DNA of 64,000 nucleotides from Pseudobacteriovorax sp. (GCA_013215145.1 JABSRP010000018.1:102746-166745); one strand, 5' to 3'; positions 27,753 through 37,074 are shown, counted from the stretch's first letter. Notes: generated by a model not told the origin, from the sequence alone. Program-made: numbers and translations.

Positions 27753-28625
27753 TCAGAGCTGGCCCAGAATAAAAACGCCGGAAAGCGCCAGAGCAATTCC
27801 AAGGAAGGCAAAGCGAGCCGCTGGAGTCCCTGGGGCAGGTCTTTTGAAAAGATAGATTCCCGCCAGGGCATTTATAACAATCGCCATTTGTGCGATGGTG
27901 AAACCGAGTCCGGTGCCGACTCTTTCCATCAGGAGGAGGCTAGAGTAGTTGCCCAAGGACCAAAGACCGCCTGACAGAAAAACTCGGAACGAGTCCCAGC
28001 CAGAAAGAAGAAAACGCCGCTTGAGATCGGGTATTGCAAAGAGAGTGGCTCCCGCCAACATCCCAAAGGTCATGGGTAGACTGGCAGCCCACGGAGACAG
28101 GCCAAAGTACTGAATGGGAATGAAATAACTGCCCCACAAAAAGGCACAACACAGGGCGAACAAGACTCCAGTGCGAGATTCTTTCTGGTGATTTTCGGTG
28201 TTATGACCCTTGAAAACAATGAGTCCGACTCCGATCAGAACGACAACAAGGGCGGAAAGTCCTGAAAGGCTGTAGAGAAAGTTTTCGCCAAAGAGCAGGT
28301 GCCCCCAGAGCATGGAAGTGACGATATTTCCTGGTGCCCAGATGCCTATGGCTTTCGTCAACCCAATCCCTTCAATGGCTTGATAGGCGCACCAACTACT
28401 AGCGATCCACAGGATTCCGCCGGCAAAAGAAGGCCAGAACATGGACGCTGAAAGGGTATCCGCATGGACCAATCCCACCTGCCCATAGACGATCAGCGCG
28501 ACGATAAAACAGACCAGACTTACATAAAGATTGCGAATATGAATGCTGGAAAAGGCGACTCCTTCGGCCACAACAATCCACAGTCCCCACGAAAGAACTG
28601 TTAATAAAGCAAGAATCAGGGACAT
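27753..28625 (-). CDS. GRP-type (DMT superfamily) sugar transporter
   Basis: A 290-residue membrane protein with about ten hydrophobic helices, matching the glucose/ribose porter (GRP, TMEM144-like) branch of the drug/metabolite transporter superfamily. Characteristic pieces are LSWGLWIVVAEG at the N-terminus, an aromatic-rich WIASSWCAYQAIEGIGLTKA segment, and the second-half repeat CAFLWGSYFIPIQYFG. Last gene of a leftward operon with a PIG-L deacetylase and a UDP-GlcNAc 2-epimerase, so its substrate could be an amino sugar or its derivative; this is inference. Base composition of this operon looks richer in G+C than flanking genes. Confidence 0.82.
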   Translation of the reverse strand: MSLILALLTVLSWGLWIVVAEGVAFSSIHIRNLYVSLVCFIVALIVYGQVGLVHADTLSASMFWPSFAGGILWIASSWCAYQAIEGIGLTKAIGIWAPGNIVTSMLWGHLLFGENFLYSLSGLSALVVVLIGVGLIVFKGHNTENHQKESRTGVLFALCCAFLWGSYFIPIQYFGLSPWAASLPMTFGMLAGATLFAIPDLKRRFLLSGWDSFRVFLSGGLWSLGNYSSLLLMERVGTGLGFTIAQMAIVINALAGIYLFKRPAPGTPAARFAFLGIALALSGVFILGQL

Positions 28626-28638
28626 GGATTTCTCTTTC

Positions 28639-29334
28639 TCAGATAGAATTAAAAGGAGATTTTATGATCTCGAAAACTTCAGCAAACTTTCCCGTGTGAC
28701 TCATGACCCCACGATACTGAGCCAGACCTCTGGTTGCACTTTCATAGTCCGTAAACTCAAGCTGACTTTTATGATGATGCAGGGCGGCAACCTTGTCTTC
28801 TATTTGCTGACTGATGTCCACACTGGTTTGGAAAGCTGGCAAGGGGTCCCAGACTTCGTAGCCATAGATAGTGTCGACAGTCCACGGATGCTCACCTGCT
28901 TCCTGAAACCAGGGTCCAGCCGCTACGGTCGCGGCATCTCTCACCAGATCACCGAGGATCTTGTGATCGTTGAAGCGGTCGGTGGAGGCATGGACAAAAA
29001 TGAACTGCGGCTGCAACTTGCGAATCCATTGGATCACCGCTATTTTATCCTGCCGATTGACCTGGGTGAGCCCATCCTGTAGGCGCAAGAAGTTTGTTGA
29101 TGATGCTCCGAGGCTTTTTGCAGCCAATCGAGCTTCTTTCTCGCGGATTTTCGCCAACTCGTCAGGAGGAATCGTTGGATGACCGGCTTCGCCGGAAGTC
29201 ATTACGATATGATGGGCCGTCCAACCCTCCTTAATCAGTTTTCTTTGGGTTCCTCCACAGCCCAATTCGATATCGTCCGGATGGGCGCCAAAACTCAGAA
29301 TCGTTTTGTTCTTTCTGTTGTTTTGACTAAGCAT
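28639..29334 (-). CDS. PIG-L (LmbE-like) family deacetylase
   Basis: A 231-residue zinc-dependent N-acetyl-glucosaminyl deacetylase family member. The hallmark AHPDDIELGCGG lies at residues 17-28 (metal-binding His18 and Asp21), with the second motif STDRFNDHK giving the next histidine, and a C-terminal histidine-rich helix (ALHHHKSQ). Family members deacetylate GlcNAc-linked substrates such as GlcNAc-PI, GlcNAc-malate in bacillithiol synthesis, or antibiotic intermediates. The gene overlaps the epimerase gene by eight bases and precedes the transporter by 13 bases, so the three are translated as one operon. Confidence 0.9.
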   Translation of the reverse strand: MLSQNNRKNKTILSFGAHPDDIELGCGGTQRKLIKEGWTAHHIVMTSGEAGHPTIPPDELAKIREKEARLAAKSLGASSTNFLRLQDGLTQVNRQDKIAVIQWIRKLQPQFIFVHASTDRFNDHKILGDLVRDAATVAAGPWFQEAGEHPWTVDTIYGYEVWDPLPAFQTSVDISQQIEDKVAALHHHKSQLEFTDYESATRGLAQYRGVMSHTGKFAEVFEIIKSPFNSI

Positions 29335-30427
29335 AGATTTTCTCGATCAGAATTTTTGTGATTTTGTCGGAAGTTCCCCCTTTTACGGTCAATGGAACCT
29401 GATTCAATCTCTTTTTAGAGAGGGCGCAAATGAGTTCGGCTTCAATTATGGCTGGATCGCGCCCGATGATTTTAACCCACTCTTCGCCAAGGCCGTCGCG
29501 GCGTTCCGTGCATTCGCGCACGAGTAAGACTCTTCTCCCCAGCAGCACGCTTTCTTCCTGAATGCCTCCCGAGTCCGTAAGAACCAAATCGGATGTCGAA
29601 AGGTGTCCGAGAAACAGATCATACGGAAGAGATGGCAGAAGATGGATATTGGGGAGATTGCCCAAGGAACTTTTGACCAGAGCCCGCAAGGCAGGATTTG
29701 GATGCATGGGATAGTAAAATTGGGCATGGGGAACCTTTTGCGCCGATCGTTTGACCGCCGCCAGAATCAACTCCATCTCCATACCCCCTGTTTCGCGACG
29801 ATGGAGAGTCATTAGAACCTTCGGACCAAGATTTTTGACTCCCATGGAATGCTTTTCGAGACTTGGAAGAATGCTGCGCAAGGCATCTGCTCCACTTTGC
29901 CCTACCACGAAGATTTTTTCCTGAGCGACGCCGGCTCCCATTAGATTGACTCTGGCGCTATCATCGGTAGCAAAATGAAAATCGGCCATCAGAGTGAGTG
30001 TTTGGCGATGAAACTCTTCGGGAAATGGGGAGTCCAATCGATGTGTACGCAGCCCAGCTTCGACATGAGCCACAGCAATCCGTCGGTAGAACGCTGACAT
30101 GCCGGCGGCAAAGCCAGTCGCCGTGTCTCCGTGAACCAGTACCATGTCCGGTTTTTTCCGTTCCAGAATTTTGTCAAAACTTTGCATAATCCTTGAGCTC
30201 AACTCTGACAGTCCCTGTCCGTTTTTCATTACCTGAAAGCGAATATCAGGCTGAATGTTGAAGGTGCGAAAGACATCATCGAGAATTTCCTGATGCTGCC
30301 CGGTAGAGACCAGAAGAACTTCCAATCCATTTTGTCGTTTTAAAGAACTATAAATTGGGAGCATTTTGATGGTGTCAGCCCGAGTTCCTACGACGACCAT
30401 GATCTTTTTGTTGTTTTGGTTTTCCAT
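29327..30427 (-). CDS. wecB: UDP-N-acetylglucosamine 2-epimerase family protein
   Basis: About 366 residues, the family's length, of GT-B fold. The usual first strand VVVGTRADTIKMLP, the catalytic-site stretches VHGDTATGFAAG and AHVEAGLRTHRLDSPFPEEF, and the UDP-binding loop DSGGIQEES are present. The enzyme interconverts UDP-GlcNAc and UDP-ManNAc, or hydrolyses to ManNAc in the hydrolysing subclass. I prefer the ATG at 30427, nine bases after GAGG, over the TTG at 30442. First gene of the operon with the PIG-L deacetylase and transporter. The symbol follows the family; the hydrolysing subclass is not excluded. Confidence 0.88.
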   Translation of the reverse strand: MENQNNKKIMVVVGTRADTIKMLPIYSSLKRQNGLEVLLVSTGQHQEILDDVFRTFNIQPDIRFQVMKNGQGLSELSSRIMQSFDKILERKKPDMVLVHGDTATGFAAGMSAFYRRIAVAHVEAGLRTHRLDSPFPEEFHRQTLTLMADFHFATDDSARVNLMGAGVAQEKIFVVGQSGADALRSILPSLEKHSMGVKNLGPKVLMTLHRRETGGMEMELILAAVKRSAQKVPHAQFYYPMHPNPALRALVKSSLGNLPNIHLLPSLPYDLFLGHLSTSDLVLTDSGGIQEESVLLGRRVLLVRECTERRDGLGEEWVKIIGRDPAIIEAELICALSKKRLNQVPLTVKGGTSDKITKILIEKIYA

Positions 30428-30572
30428 TTTCATGCGCCTCAATGTCCGAGGGGGCCAAGCAGAATCTTTCTACCCCCGTTCCATTGAAAATATAGAAAAT
30501 GGGGTCTTTATATGCTACAGTCTTAGGAAAAGTACCTAATATGGGCACTTTCATGCTCGATAAGGACAGAAA

Positions 30573-31331
30573 ATGGGTAAAAGCGACTTCGGGCTTCTGA
30601 CAGCCAACATCAAGAAGATCGTCAAGAATCGTCACCTCACCTATCGACAACTTGCTGATAAAATTGGGATTTCGGAATCGGGTCTGAAAAAGATTCTCAA
30701 TGGCCAGGACGCCTCCTTCGGACGGTTGATTGATATTTGCCGGGCTCTCGCAGTCCCCCTTTCCGAGCTGCTGACCATGGAAAAGGAATGGCAGCCCCAT
30801 AGCATCACCTTCACAGAAAAACAGCAGGAACTCCTTCTTGATGACGAACTCGCCCTGAAAGTCTTTTTTCTGGCTGGTTATGACGATCTCTGTGTGGAAG
30901 GCATCGAACGATATTTGAACCTAACCAGGACCACCCTGTATTCGGTGCTGCGCAAGCTGGATGAAGTCGGACTGGTACAATGGTTGCCAGACGACGAGAT
31001 CAAGTTCCCCCGTGACGGAATTGTCTTGTGGGTGGAGCAAGGTGAGTTGGTCCGACAGATTAAAAGAAACTGGGGAGAAGAGCTTCTCAACGATGGTATC
31101 GAGGCGGAACCGGAAGATAGAGAGTCCCAAATGTTGATGAAATACCTCAAGCTTACCGATTCCTCGCATGAGGATCTGCAACAGGCCCTCGGAGAGGTAT
31201 TGGAAGAATTTCAACGACGAAGCCGCCGTGAGATCAACCTCCACGGCATGGACAAACTCAGAGGCACGAGAATGATCTCGGTCCTCTGCCGTGGAAGTTT
31301 TGTAAAGCCTGTAGCTGAATCAGGTGAATAG
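30573..31331 (+). CDS. Xre helix-turn-helix regulator with second winged helix
   Basis: 252 residues. Residues 5-65 are an Xre/Cro DNA-binding domain (LTYRQLADKIGISESGLKKI). A middle segment (ERYLNLTRTTLYSVLRKLDE) is a second, winged-helix-like module, followed by a mostly helical charged C-terminus like the DUF4423/TIGR02147-related proteins common in deltaproteobacteria. It is divergent from the epimerase operon across 145 bases and may control it. A paralogue with the same layout lies at 50111-50875. Confidence 0.75.
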   Translation: MGKSDFGLLTANIKKIVKNRHLTYRQLADKIGISESGLKKILNGQDASFGRLIDICRALAVPLSELLTMEKEWQPHSITFTEKQQELLLDDELALKVFFLAGYDDLCVEGIERYLNLTRTTLYSVLRKLDEVGLVQWLPDDEIKFPRDGIVLWVEQGELVRQIKRNWGEELLNDGIEAEPEDRESQMLMKYLKLTDSSHEDLQQALGEVLEEFQRRSRREINLHGMDKLRGTRMISVLCRGSFVKPVAESGE

Positions 31332-31640
31332 CCGCTATATTGGGAATAGAAAACTCCCCTCTGAGTGACCATTTTACTCCTTAGACCGATATTCCAGGGA
31401 GCAGCTGGCATATAACCATTGAGAATATAGGGAAAAGATAGGAAGCAAGTTGAGCTGCGGCAGATCCAAGCTTGAAAGGTACCGTTCTAGATCTTAGGTA
31501 AAAAATTCCTTCAAATAATTCATGTCACTTTCCGATTCGCCCTGAATGTAAACTCAGTTACAAAATGAGTCGTTCCTTTTGAGTAATCTCGACTAAACGT
31601 TAACATAGTCCCTCTATCACTCCACCTTGAAGGTTGAATT

Positions 31641-32144
31641 CTATAAGACTCTTTCCAAGCAATCGTTAAGTGCTGCCGTGAATTCGGCATTAGAGGGATT
31701 GAGAAGACGCGATACAATATCTTTTTGGACTTGAGCCACAGAACCGTCAGGCAAAACACTAATGGACTCTACACTGACCTCTTTGATCGTATCATTACCC
31801 TGAGACGTACACACTTTCAACAGGGTAGCTGTTTCAATTTGGGTAATTGAAGCCAATTTGGCTTTCTGCTTATCGCAAAATTCAGAAAATGACCCAATAT
31901 TGGGTACCCCGTCAACGACAAATTCCGCAGCACCATTGGTTACGGAGTGCGTTTTAATGATTAGATCATTATTGTCGCAAGCATAACCAACATTTGTCGC
32001 TGGAACAGGAGTTGAGGCAAGCTCTAGACGCTCGCGGATTTCATTGAGAAGCTCTGAATTGCTGTAATCCCTTAATTCTTGGGCTTGGCACAAAACAGAA
32101 CTACTCATTGCTACGGCAGCTATAAATTTACAGGTAAACTTCAT
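31641..32144 (-). CDS. Secreted protein of unknown function
   Basis: 167 residues with a signal peptide cleaved near CQAQE. The mature part starts with a charged helix (LNEIRERLELA) and carries four cysteines (YACDND, EFCDKQ, KVCTSQ, NDCLER), plausibly in two disulfides. AAGG precedes the ATG. No domain is recognised. It stands alone; the preceding 310 bases (31332-31640) hold no gene. Confidence 0.55.
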   Translation of the reverse strand: MKFTCKFIAAVAMSSSVLCQAQELRDYSNSELLNEIRERLELASTPVPATNVGYACDNNDLIIKTHSVTNGAAEFVVDGVPNIGSFSEFCDKQKAKLASITQIETATLLKVCTSQGNDTIKEVSVESISVLPDGSVAQVQKDIVSRLLNPSNAEFTAALNDCLERVL

Positions 32145-32597
32145 TATTATCGCCTTTTTTTTAAGAAGTTAATAAGTTCACCACTAAGACACAAAAAAAC
32201 GTTAAATATTTCAGTTTTTTTTAAATATTCGAATTTTCAGTTATTTAGCTAAATTTAACCATAATTTTTAGTTACCTTTGGGAGCTCCCAAAAAATCACA
32301 AGCTTCATCTGTTAAACCCTTTTAGGGTAATTGTTACATAGCTTTACAACGTTGAGTGAGGAGTCTCATAGTTTAGCTACGGTCTTACAAGAGGGGGCTA
32401 ATAGAGAGCTTGAAGAGAAAATTAGCTGGTTAAATCACGAGTACAAAAGGACTTAAACTTTAAAATTTGCACTCCTACAAAGCTCTTTGAGCCTTTGAAT
32501 GCCGTTCGAAGCGTTGAATTCAGAAAGCAAAAAAATCAAATATATTAATTGGTTAATTACGATATCCTAGAAAAAGAAGTTTCCGTAGCCATCCCCC
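32145..32597. other. Intergenic stretch, possibly a short relic
   Basis: About 450 A/T-rich bases. A + frame of about 40 codons from a TTG near 32331 to 32456 encodes a helical peptide (ELEEKISWLNHEYKRT at its end) but lacks an ATG and a ribosome site, so I treat it as a relic or chance. Nothing else seen. Confidence 0.3.
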
Positions 32598-33236
32598 TCA
32601 TTCTATCCTCCAAAACAACTTGCTGACGACGAGAATCTCGCGAAAAAATTTTTCAGTTTGCTCTTCTTTATTACCATATAAGAGAGGATCTAAAGCAATC
32701 ACCCTACCAGATGGAAAGCACTCCCTCCAGAATCCTACTCCATATGTGTAGAAACGCCGCATATTTTGTATGGTCTCATCTACTGACCATTTATCATAGG
32801 TACTCGCTATAAGTTGGCTCGTCCGGATGGATTCTCTCTTCCGAGCTTTGATCACACTATCAAGATACTCTGGGTCCAAATTTTCTTCGAGAATCACAGA
32901 AGAGATACTCACTAGGTCAACAAAAACAGTAAAATTAGCCAAGCTTCTGCACAGAAACTCGATTAACTCCTGCTCCAAGGGTGAGACATCTAATATGAAG
33001 TTGCGCACTCCCAGGTGCCATTGTGAAAAACTCCGAACTAGGGCCTCCATGTATATCTCTTCTTTAGAACTAAAATAGCTATAAATTGTTCCTTTACCGA
33101 TTGCTGCCTCTCTCGCAATGGCATTTACAGTATGTAATTGACGCTGCTGAGAATAAAGCTTAATCGCCGCCTCAATTATCATATCTGTTTTAATTTGCTT
33201 ATCTTTTTCACTATAAGCCCTAGATTTTGATCGCAT
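32598..33236 (-). CDS. TetR-family transcriptional repressor
   Basis: 212 residues, the normal TetR length. Residues 12-60 form the helix-turn-helix: IIEAAIKLYSQQRQLHTVNA, then AREAAIGKGTIYSYFSSKEE. The C-terminal ligand domain is helical and unlike any I can name. GGGGGG precedes the ATG. It is divergent from the lipoxygenase operon with 262 bases between, in which inverted TTGGTC/GACCAA half-sites occur, so it is the likely regulator of lipoxygenase and of itself. Confidence 0.88.
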   Translation of the reverse strand: MRSKSRAYSEKDKQIKTDMIIEAAIKLYSQQRQLHTVNAIAREAAIGKGTIYSYFSSKEEIYMEALVRSFSQWHLGVRNFILDVSPLEQELIEFLCRSLANFTVFVDLVSISSVILEENLDPEYLDSVIKARKRESIRTSQLIASTYDKWSVDETIQNMRRFYTYGVGFWRECFPSGRVIALDPLLYGNKEEQTEKFFREILVVSKLFWRIE

Positions 33237-33257
33237 TCGCCCCCCTTTTCTCGACTG

Positions 33258-33381
33258 TTGGTCAATATATGAGTTCTCTTATCTTTCTGTATTTACAAAT
33301 TTATTCAGATATATATTGACGCACAGATCTTTATGACATATTAATATCCACCATTGGTCGACTAAACTTAGTATAGACCAA
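33258..33381. promoter_or_regulatory. Candidate TetR operators in the lipoxygenase control region
   Basis: TTGGTC occurs at 33258-33263 and again at 33354-33359, where it is paired with GACCAA at 33376-33381. Between the two halves of the second site lies ACTAA-AC-TTAGT, making a nested palindrome. Location between tetR-type and lipoxygenase genes suits an operator. A/T-rich promoter elements lie nearby (TATATATTGAC at about 33310). Confidence 0.45.
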
Positions 33382-33498
33382 TTCAGTGAGAAATTACAGC
33401 GCAATGACCTTCAAATACTACTTGACGCCTATAGTTGTATTTAAGAATCAAAGCACAAACGATTTAGTGAAGATAAGTAAGAATATTGAGGAGTTACC

Positions 33499-35265
33499 AT
33501 GGATATTTTTAAGGAAGCCTTATTGCCCCAACATGATCCAGCTATCCAGGATCGTAGGCAAGAATTAGAAAATAACAGAAAAGAATTTTTCTACGATTTT
33601 TCTGTAGTAAATAATGTCCCCATTTCGGGTCAAGTTCCTGAGAAGGCAAAAGCCGGTCCGGGTTGGAGTCTACAAATTATCAAAAGCTCTTATAAGTTAA
33701 GAAGAAACTGGGAGAGAATTCAAAAAGAGCATGATTATACCTTCGAAAAGCCGCTTCCGCACAAGTCAATTGGCGAAATTGCAAAGCTGTTAACTCAACA
33801 GGACTTGCTTGGCATTCTTGGCTACTCTGATCCTGATCTTGGAGTTGCTTTAACAGATAAACGCCCCGAATCTTTTAATGACTATTTCAAACTTTTTAAG
33901 CAAGTTGATATCCCGGAAGGTTCTGAAAAAATTCATGACGACGCCGACTTTGCGGACTATTTTGTTTCAGGCTTAAATCCTCTAATGATCTCTCTTATGA
34001 AAGAGGTTCCGCAGAAACTGAGTCTTACAAACGATCAGCTAGCCATGAACAAACACTTTATGACTGACACTATTTCAGAAATGGTCAACGACGAAAGACT
34101 TTTTATAGTCGACTATGAGTTTTTATCAAATCTAGAAGCTGGCTCACACCCTGATCAAAACAAGCACATCTACGCTCCGATTGTTGTTCTTGGCATTCCT
34201 AAAAATTCGAAAAATTTAGAAGTTATCGCTATTCAATATGGTCAGGATCCAGAGATTTATCCATCCGTCACTGCAGATTCAGGTCACTGGGAATGGTTGA
34301 TCGCCAAAACCATAGTCAAGATATCTGATGCGAATTTTCATGAAGTTGTTAGTCACTTAGGATTGACACATCTAGTTATTGAGCCCATTGTGATAGCAAC
34401 CTTTCGTAATCTAGCAGCAAGTCACCCACTACGTGAGCTTTTAGCCCCTCACTTTGAAGGTACTATTCCAATAAATGCCTTAGCTGTGCGCAAATTAATC
34501 AATGCCGGGGGTAAGGTTGAGCAATTACTTAGCCCTAAAATCGAATCGGCTTATAAGGTCATTGAAATCGTTCGTAATAACTTCAATTTTCAAGAGGCGG
34601 CACTTCCTAAAACACTGAATAAGAGAGGGGTAGGATCCAGCTCTAAAATTACAAACTATCCGTACAGAGATGATGCTCTCTTGCTTTGGAACGCAATCCA
34701 ATCATGGGTAGGAGACTTCGTGAACCTACACTATTCCGGCAATATCGAAGTCAAAGCAGACACAGAGTTGCAGATGTGGGCCGAAGAGATTGAATCTCCG
34801 ACACATGGTAGGATTAATGGCTTTTTACCTGAAGGTGGCCTCAGAACCCGAAAACAACTCGTAGATATACTTACAATGATCATTTTTACGGCTTCAGCCC
34901 AGCATGCCGCTGTTAATTTCCCTCAAGGAAAAGCGGCAGCAGTTCCATATCAACCCCTAGCCGGATACGCTCCAGCACCTCAGTCCACCGGTCTTAACGA
35001 AAATGATGCTCTAGCATTTCTTCCTCCTAGAGATCGAGCGATCAAACAAGTTCACACTCTAACTCTATTAGGAGATACCTATTACACCAGGCTTGGTCAC
35101 TATAATTTAGGCACATTTTCAAACAAACGTGTGGTCCCTAAACTTTGGAAATTCCAGTACCGATTGAATCGCATCGAAAAAGAAATAGATAGTCGTAATA
35201 AGCAAAGACGGACACCCTACTCCTATCTAAAGCCATCAGCAATACCACAAAGTATCAATATTTAA
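33499..35265 (+). CDS. Lipoxygenase
   Basis: A 588-residue bacterial lipoxygenase that adds dioxygen to polyunsaturated fatty acids. The signature H-x4-H-x4-H-x17-H-x8-H is exact, at His281, His286, His291, His309 and His318; His281 and His286 are the predicted iron ligands. His469 and Asn473 (QHAAVNF) and the C-terminal Ile588 supply the remaining ligands, so the non-heme iron site is complete. GAGGAG precedes the ATG. There is no signal peptide, unlike secreted bacterial lipoxygenases. The PLAT domain of plant enzymes is absent. It is first in an operon with a small Tat-signal protein (15 bases downstream) and a secreted peroxygenase-like protein. Confidence 0.95.
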   Translation: MDIFKEALLPQHDPAIQDRRQELENNRKEFFYDFSVVNNVPISGQVPEKAKAGPGWSLQIIKSSYKLRRNWERIQKEHDYTFEKPLPHKSIGEIAKLLTQQDLLGILGYSDPDLGVALTDKRPESFNDYFKLFKQVDIPEGSEKIHDDADFADYFVSGLNPLMISLMKEVPQKLSLTNDQLAMNKHFMTDTISEMVNDERLFIVDYEFLSNLEAGSHPDQNKHIYAPIVVLGIPKNSKNLEVIAIQYGQDPEIYPSVTADSGHWEWLIAKTIVKISDANFHEVVSHLGLTHLVIEPIVIATFRNLAASHPLRELLAPHFEGTIPINALAVRKLINAGGKVEQLLSPKIESAYKVIEIVRNNFNFQEAALPKTLNKRGVGSSSKITNYPYRDDALLLWNAIQSWVGDFVNLHYSGNIEVKADTELQMWAEEIESPTHGRINGFLPEGGLRTRKQLVDILTMIIFTASAQHAAVNFPQGKAAAVPYQPLAGYAPAPQSTGLNENDALAFLPPRDRAIKQVHTLTLLGDTYYTRLGHYNLGTFSNKRVVPKLWKFQYRLNRIEKEIDSRNKQRRTPYSYLKPSAIPQSINI

Positions 35266-35279
35266 GGAGCTATAAGAAT

Positions 35280-35588
35280 ATGAATATTAATCGCCGTCAA
35301 ATGATTTTAGGGTCTACTATTAGTTCACTGTTACTCAGTACTCCCATAGCCGTGGGAATGAGTCATAAAGATTTAGAAACCTATATTCGTGACATTGTTT
35401 ATACCAATTTTCCAGATACTATATCGCAGCCTAGTGTCGTTAGTGATTTTGCTAAAGGAGTTCTTGACCAAAGTCTAGATCTTTTGGAAGAAGAGTCTTT
35501 TATAAATGAAGAATTTAAAAAACGAGATTCTCTGGTATTTGAAAGATTTGTGTTAGTTCAGTTCACAAGCTTTCGAAAAACAAAATAA
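35280..35588 (+). CDS. Small protein with twin-arginine-type signal
   Basis: 102 residues. The N-terminus MNINRRQMILGSTISSLLLS has the RR pair and hydrophobic core of a Tat signal, with predicted cleavage near VGMS. The mature part is about 75 residues, helical and acidic (LDLLEEESFINEEF), ending in a basic tail. AAGGAG precedes it, and it follows the lipoxygenase stop by 14 bases. I infer a partner role: a Tat-signal subunit could carry the signal-less lipoxygenase across the membrane by the hitchhiker mechanism known for hydrogenases. No family recognised. Confidence 0.7.
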   Translation: MNINRRQMILGSTISSLLLSTPIAVGMSHKDLETYIRDIVYTNFPDTISQPSVVSDFAKGVLDQSLDLLEEESFINEEFKKRDSLVFERFVLVQFTSFRKTK

Positions 35589-35615
35589 ATTAACCAGGTA
35601 AATCTAGGAGAAATT

Positions 35616-36401
35616 ATGTCAAACCGTATTCTATTTATCATTTGTTTTTGTTTGTCTTCTGCTTCAGTCTATGGAGAAAATATTACTAACTTCACGGACG
35701 AGCGATTGGAAAAATCTCTCATACAGAACTCTATTGAGAGCGATTGTTCATCTGGGAACTGCATTGAGGCTACAGAGATCTTGCGAGAGGAGTTGGCTGT
35801 CAAATATCCATCTATAGACACGGACACGGAGAGAGCTGAGAATAAGAAAATTCTTTGTCCATTTCTACGAATGTTAGAACGTACTGGCATGTTCGATGCA
35901 GAAAAAAAGGAACAGTCAGCATTAACGGTTAGCATCATTAAAATTGCAAAGGCAGCTCGTGAGTTTTCATGCTCGATTGTGGCCTGTGGCGGTGTGGCTA
36001 CCATAGTGTCAGGTGGACAACTCACTCAGTTATCTACCCATCCTGGCCAAGTCAACCTTGAAGCACTGCATAAGGCTGTAGGTATCGCTCATGAATGCGG
36101 CTTAACTTTTGCAAAAAATGCTACCATTATTGATGATGATACGCGTGCAAATACCCTAGCAGCTTTACACAGGCGAGCGGACGGAGAAGGCAAGCTTCGA
36201 TTTGCAGACTTACAAGAAGTGAAACAAAAGATTTGCGATACTCAAGGAGTAAAAATCTCTTCGGCTGGAAATTTAGAGATTGCTCTTATCTATAGCTTTC
36301 TTGGAGGCAACGATAGAGGGTTCGTCGACTATTCTGATGTGGAAAGATTTCTTCATGCTCAGTTACCCGAAACTATCGGAAAGCCAGGAAGAGTAAATTA
36401 G
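35616..36401 (+). CDS. Secreted protein resembling heme-thiolate peroxygenases (family 2)
   Basis: 261 residues with a signal peptide ending near SVYGE. By eye it follows chloroperoxidase/unspecific peroxygenase order. Cys81 in KILCPFLRMLERTGMF matches the proximal CP-x-L-N-x-L-A-N-x-G segment that ligates heme. NLEALHKAVGIAHECG, with Glu160, matches the segment carrying the acid-base Glu (EHD in fungi). The C-terminus (YSFLGGNDRGFVDYSDVERF) matches the last helices. If so, it would use peroxides, possibly the lipid hydroperoxide made by the lipoxygenase two genes upstream. The similarity is distant; a non-heme role is possible. TAGGAG precedes the ATG. Confidence 0.5.
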   Translation: MSNRILFIICFCLSSASVYGENITNFTDERLEKSLIQNSIESDCSSGNCIEATEILREELAVKYPSIDTDTERAENKKILCPFLRMLERTGMFDAEKKEQSALTVSIIKIAKAAREFSCSIVACGGVATIVSGGQLTQLSTHPGQVNLEALHKAVGIAHECGLTFAKNATIIDDDTRANTLAALHRRADGEGKLRFADLQEVKQKICDTQGVKISSAGNLEIALIYSFLGGNDRGFVDYSDVERFLHAQLPETIGKPGRVN

Positions 36402-37074
36402 TAATTGTATCTTTTTATGGGTTGGAAGCCTTGCTTTCAACTTATCAAGTTTAGACATTTTTTTGGCAATCGAAATGAAAGGGGGGAGTAAAGTTCTATA
36501 GAAACGATCCAGATTCATTGTTTTCAATGCACAAAGTTTGCCAGTACTTGTAAGAGTTTGTAACATCGAGCTAAGTTAGCTCGGTAGCTCTTTCAGATAC
36601 TTTCGACATCTGATAGAAATAAGTACTTCGGAGCCTCAATCCCTTTTAAGTATGCATTTATAGGTTTATTGAACACTAAACTCCGCTCCGCTGCCATTGT
36701 CCATCAACCTATTCAAAATTTCGAATAGCCGGACCAAACCCTACCAGAAGATTCTATCAATGCGATAAAAAACTGGTTAGTGACAGTTTAATTGAAGTCA
36801 AAGTACAAATTGGCACTAACCCGTAAAGCAAGCCAAGATTATTGTTTTGGGTTGATCGAAGACTTATTGCTATCGGCCGCTCAAGGGTCCTAAAGCCTAG
36901 TCTTAACTTTGAACGGACCGACGGCAAACCAGATATACACCGATTCATAGAAGGATTGAAAATTTCTAAAAAAGTCATCTAAATTCCCAAGACGCATCGA
37001 AGGTCAACTGTTGTACGATGCTGTGCCTACCGGGCTATCGCTATGTCTTGAGCGAGGAATGCTGGAAAACAGCC
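36402..37074. other. Intergenic stretch with short palindromes
   Basis: About 670 bases without a credible gene. A nine-pair stem GTTGGAAGC/GCTTTCAAC near 36421-36441 with T-rich sequence downstream may terminate the lipoxygenase operon. A short palindrome CGAGCTAA-G-TTAGCTCG lies at 36567-36583. Small frames on both strands lack ribosome sites and look random. Confidence 0.35.

Noticed and set aside
36757..36978. 73-codon minus frame in the gap after the lipoxygenase operon
   Set aside because: No ribosome site, random-looking composition.
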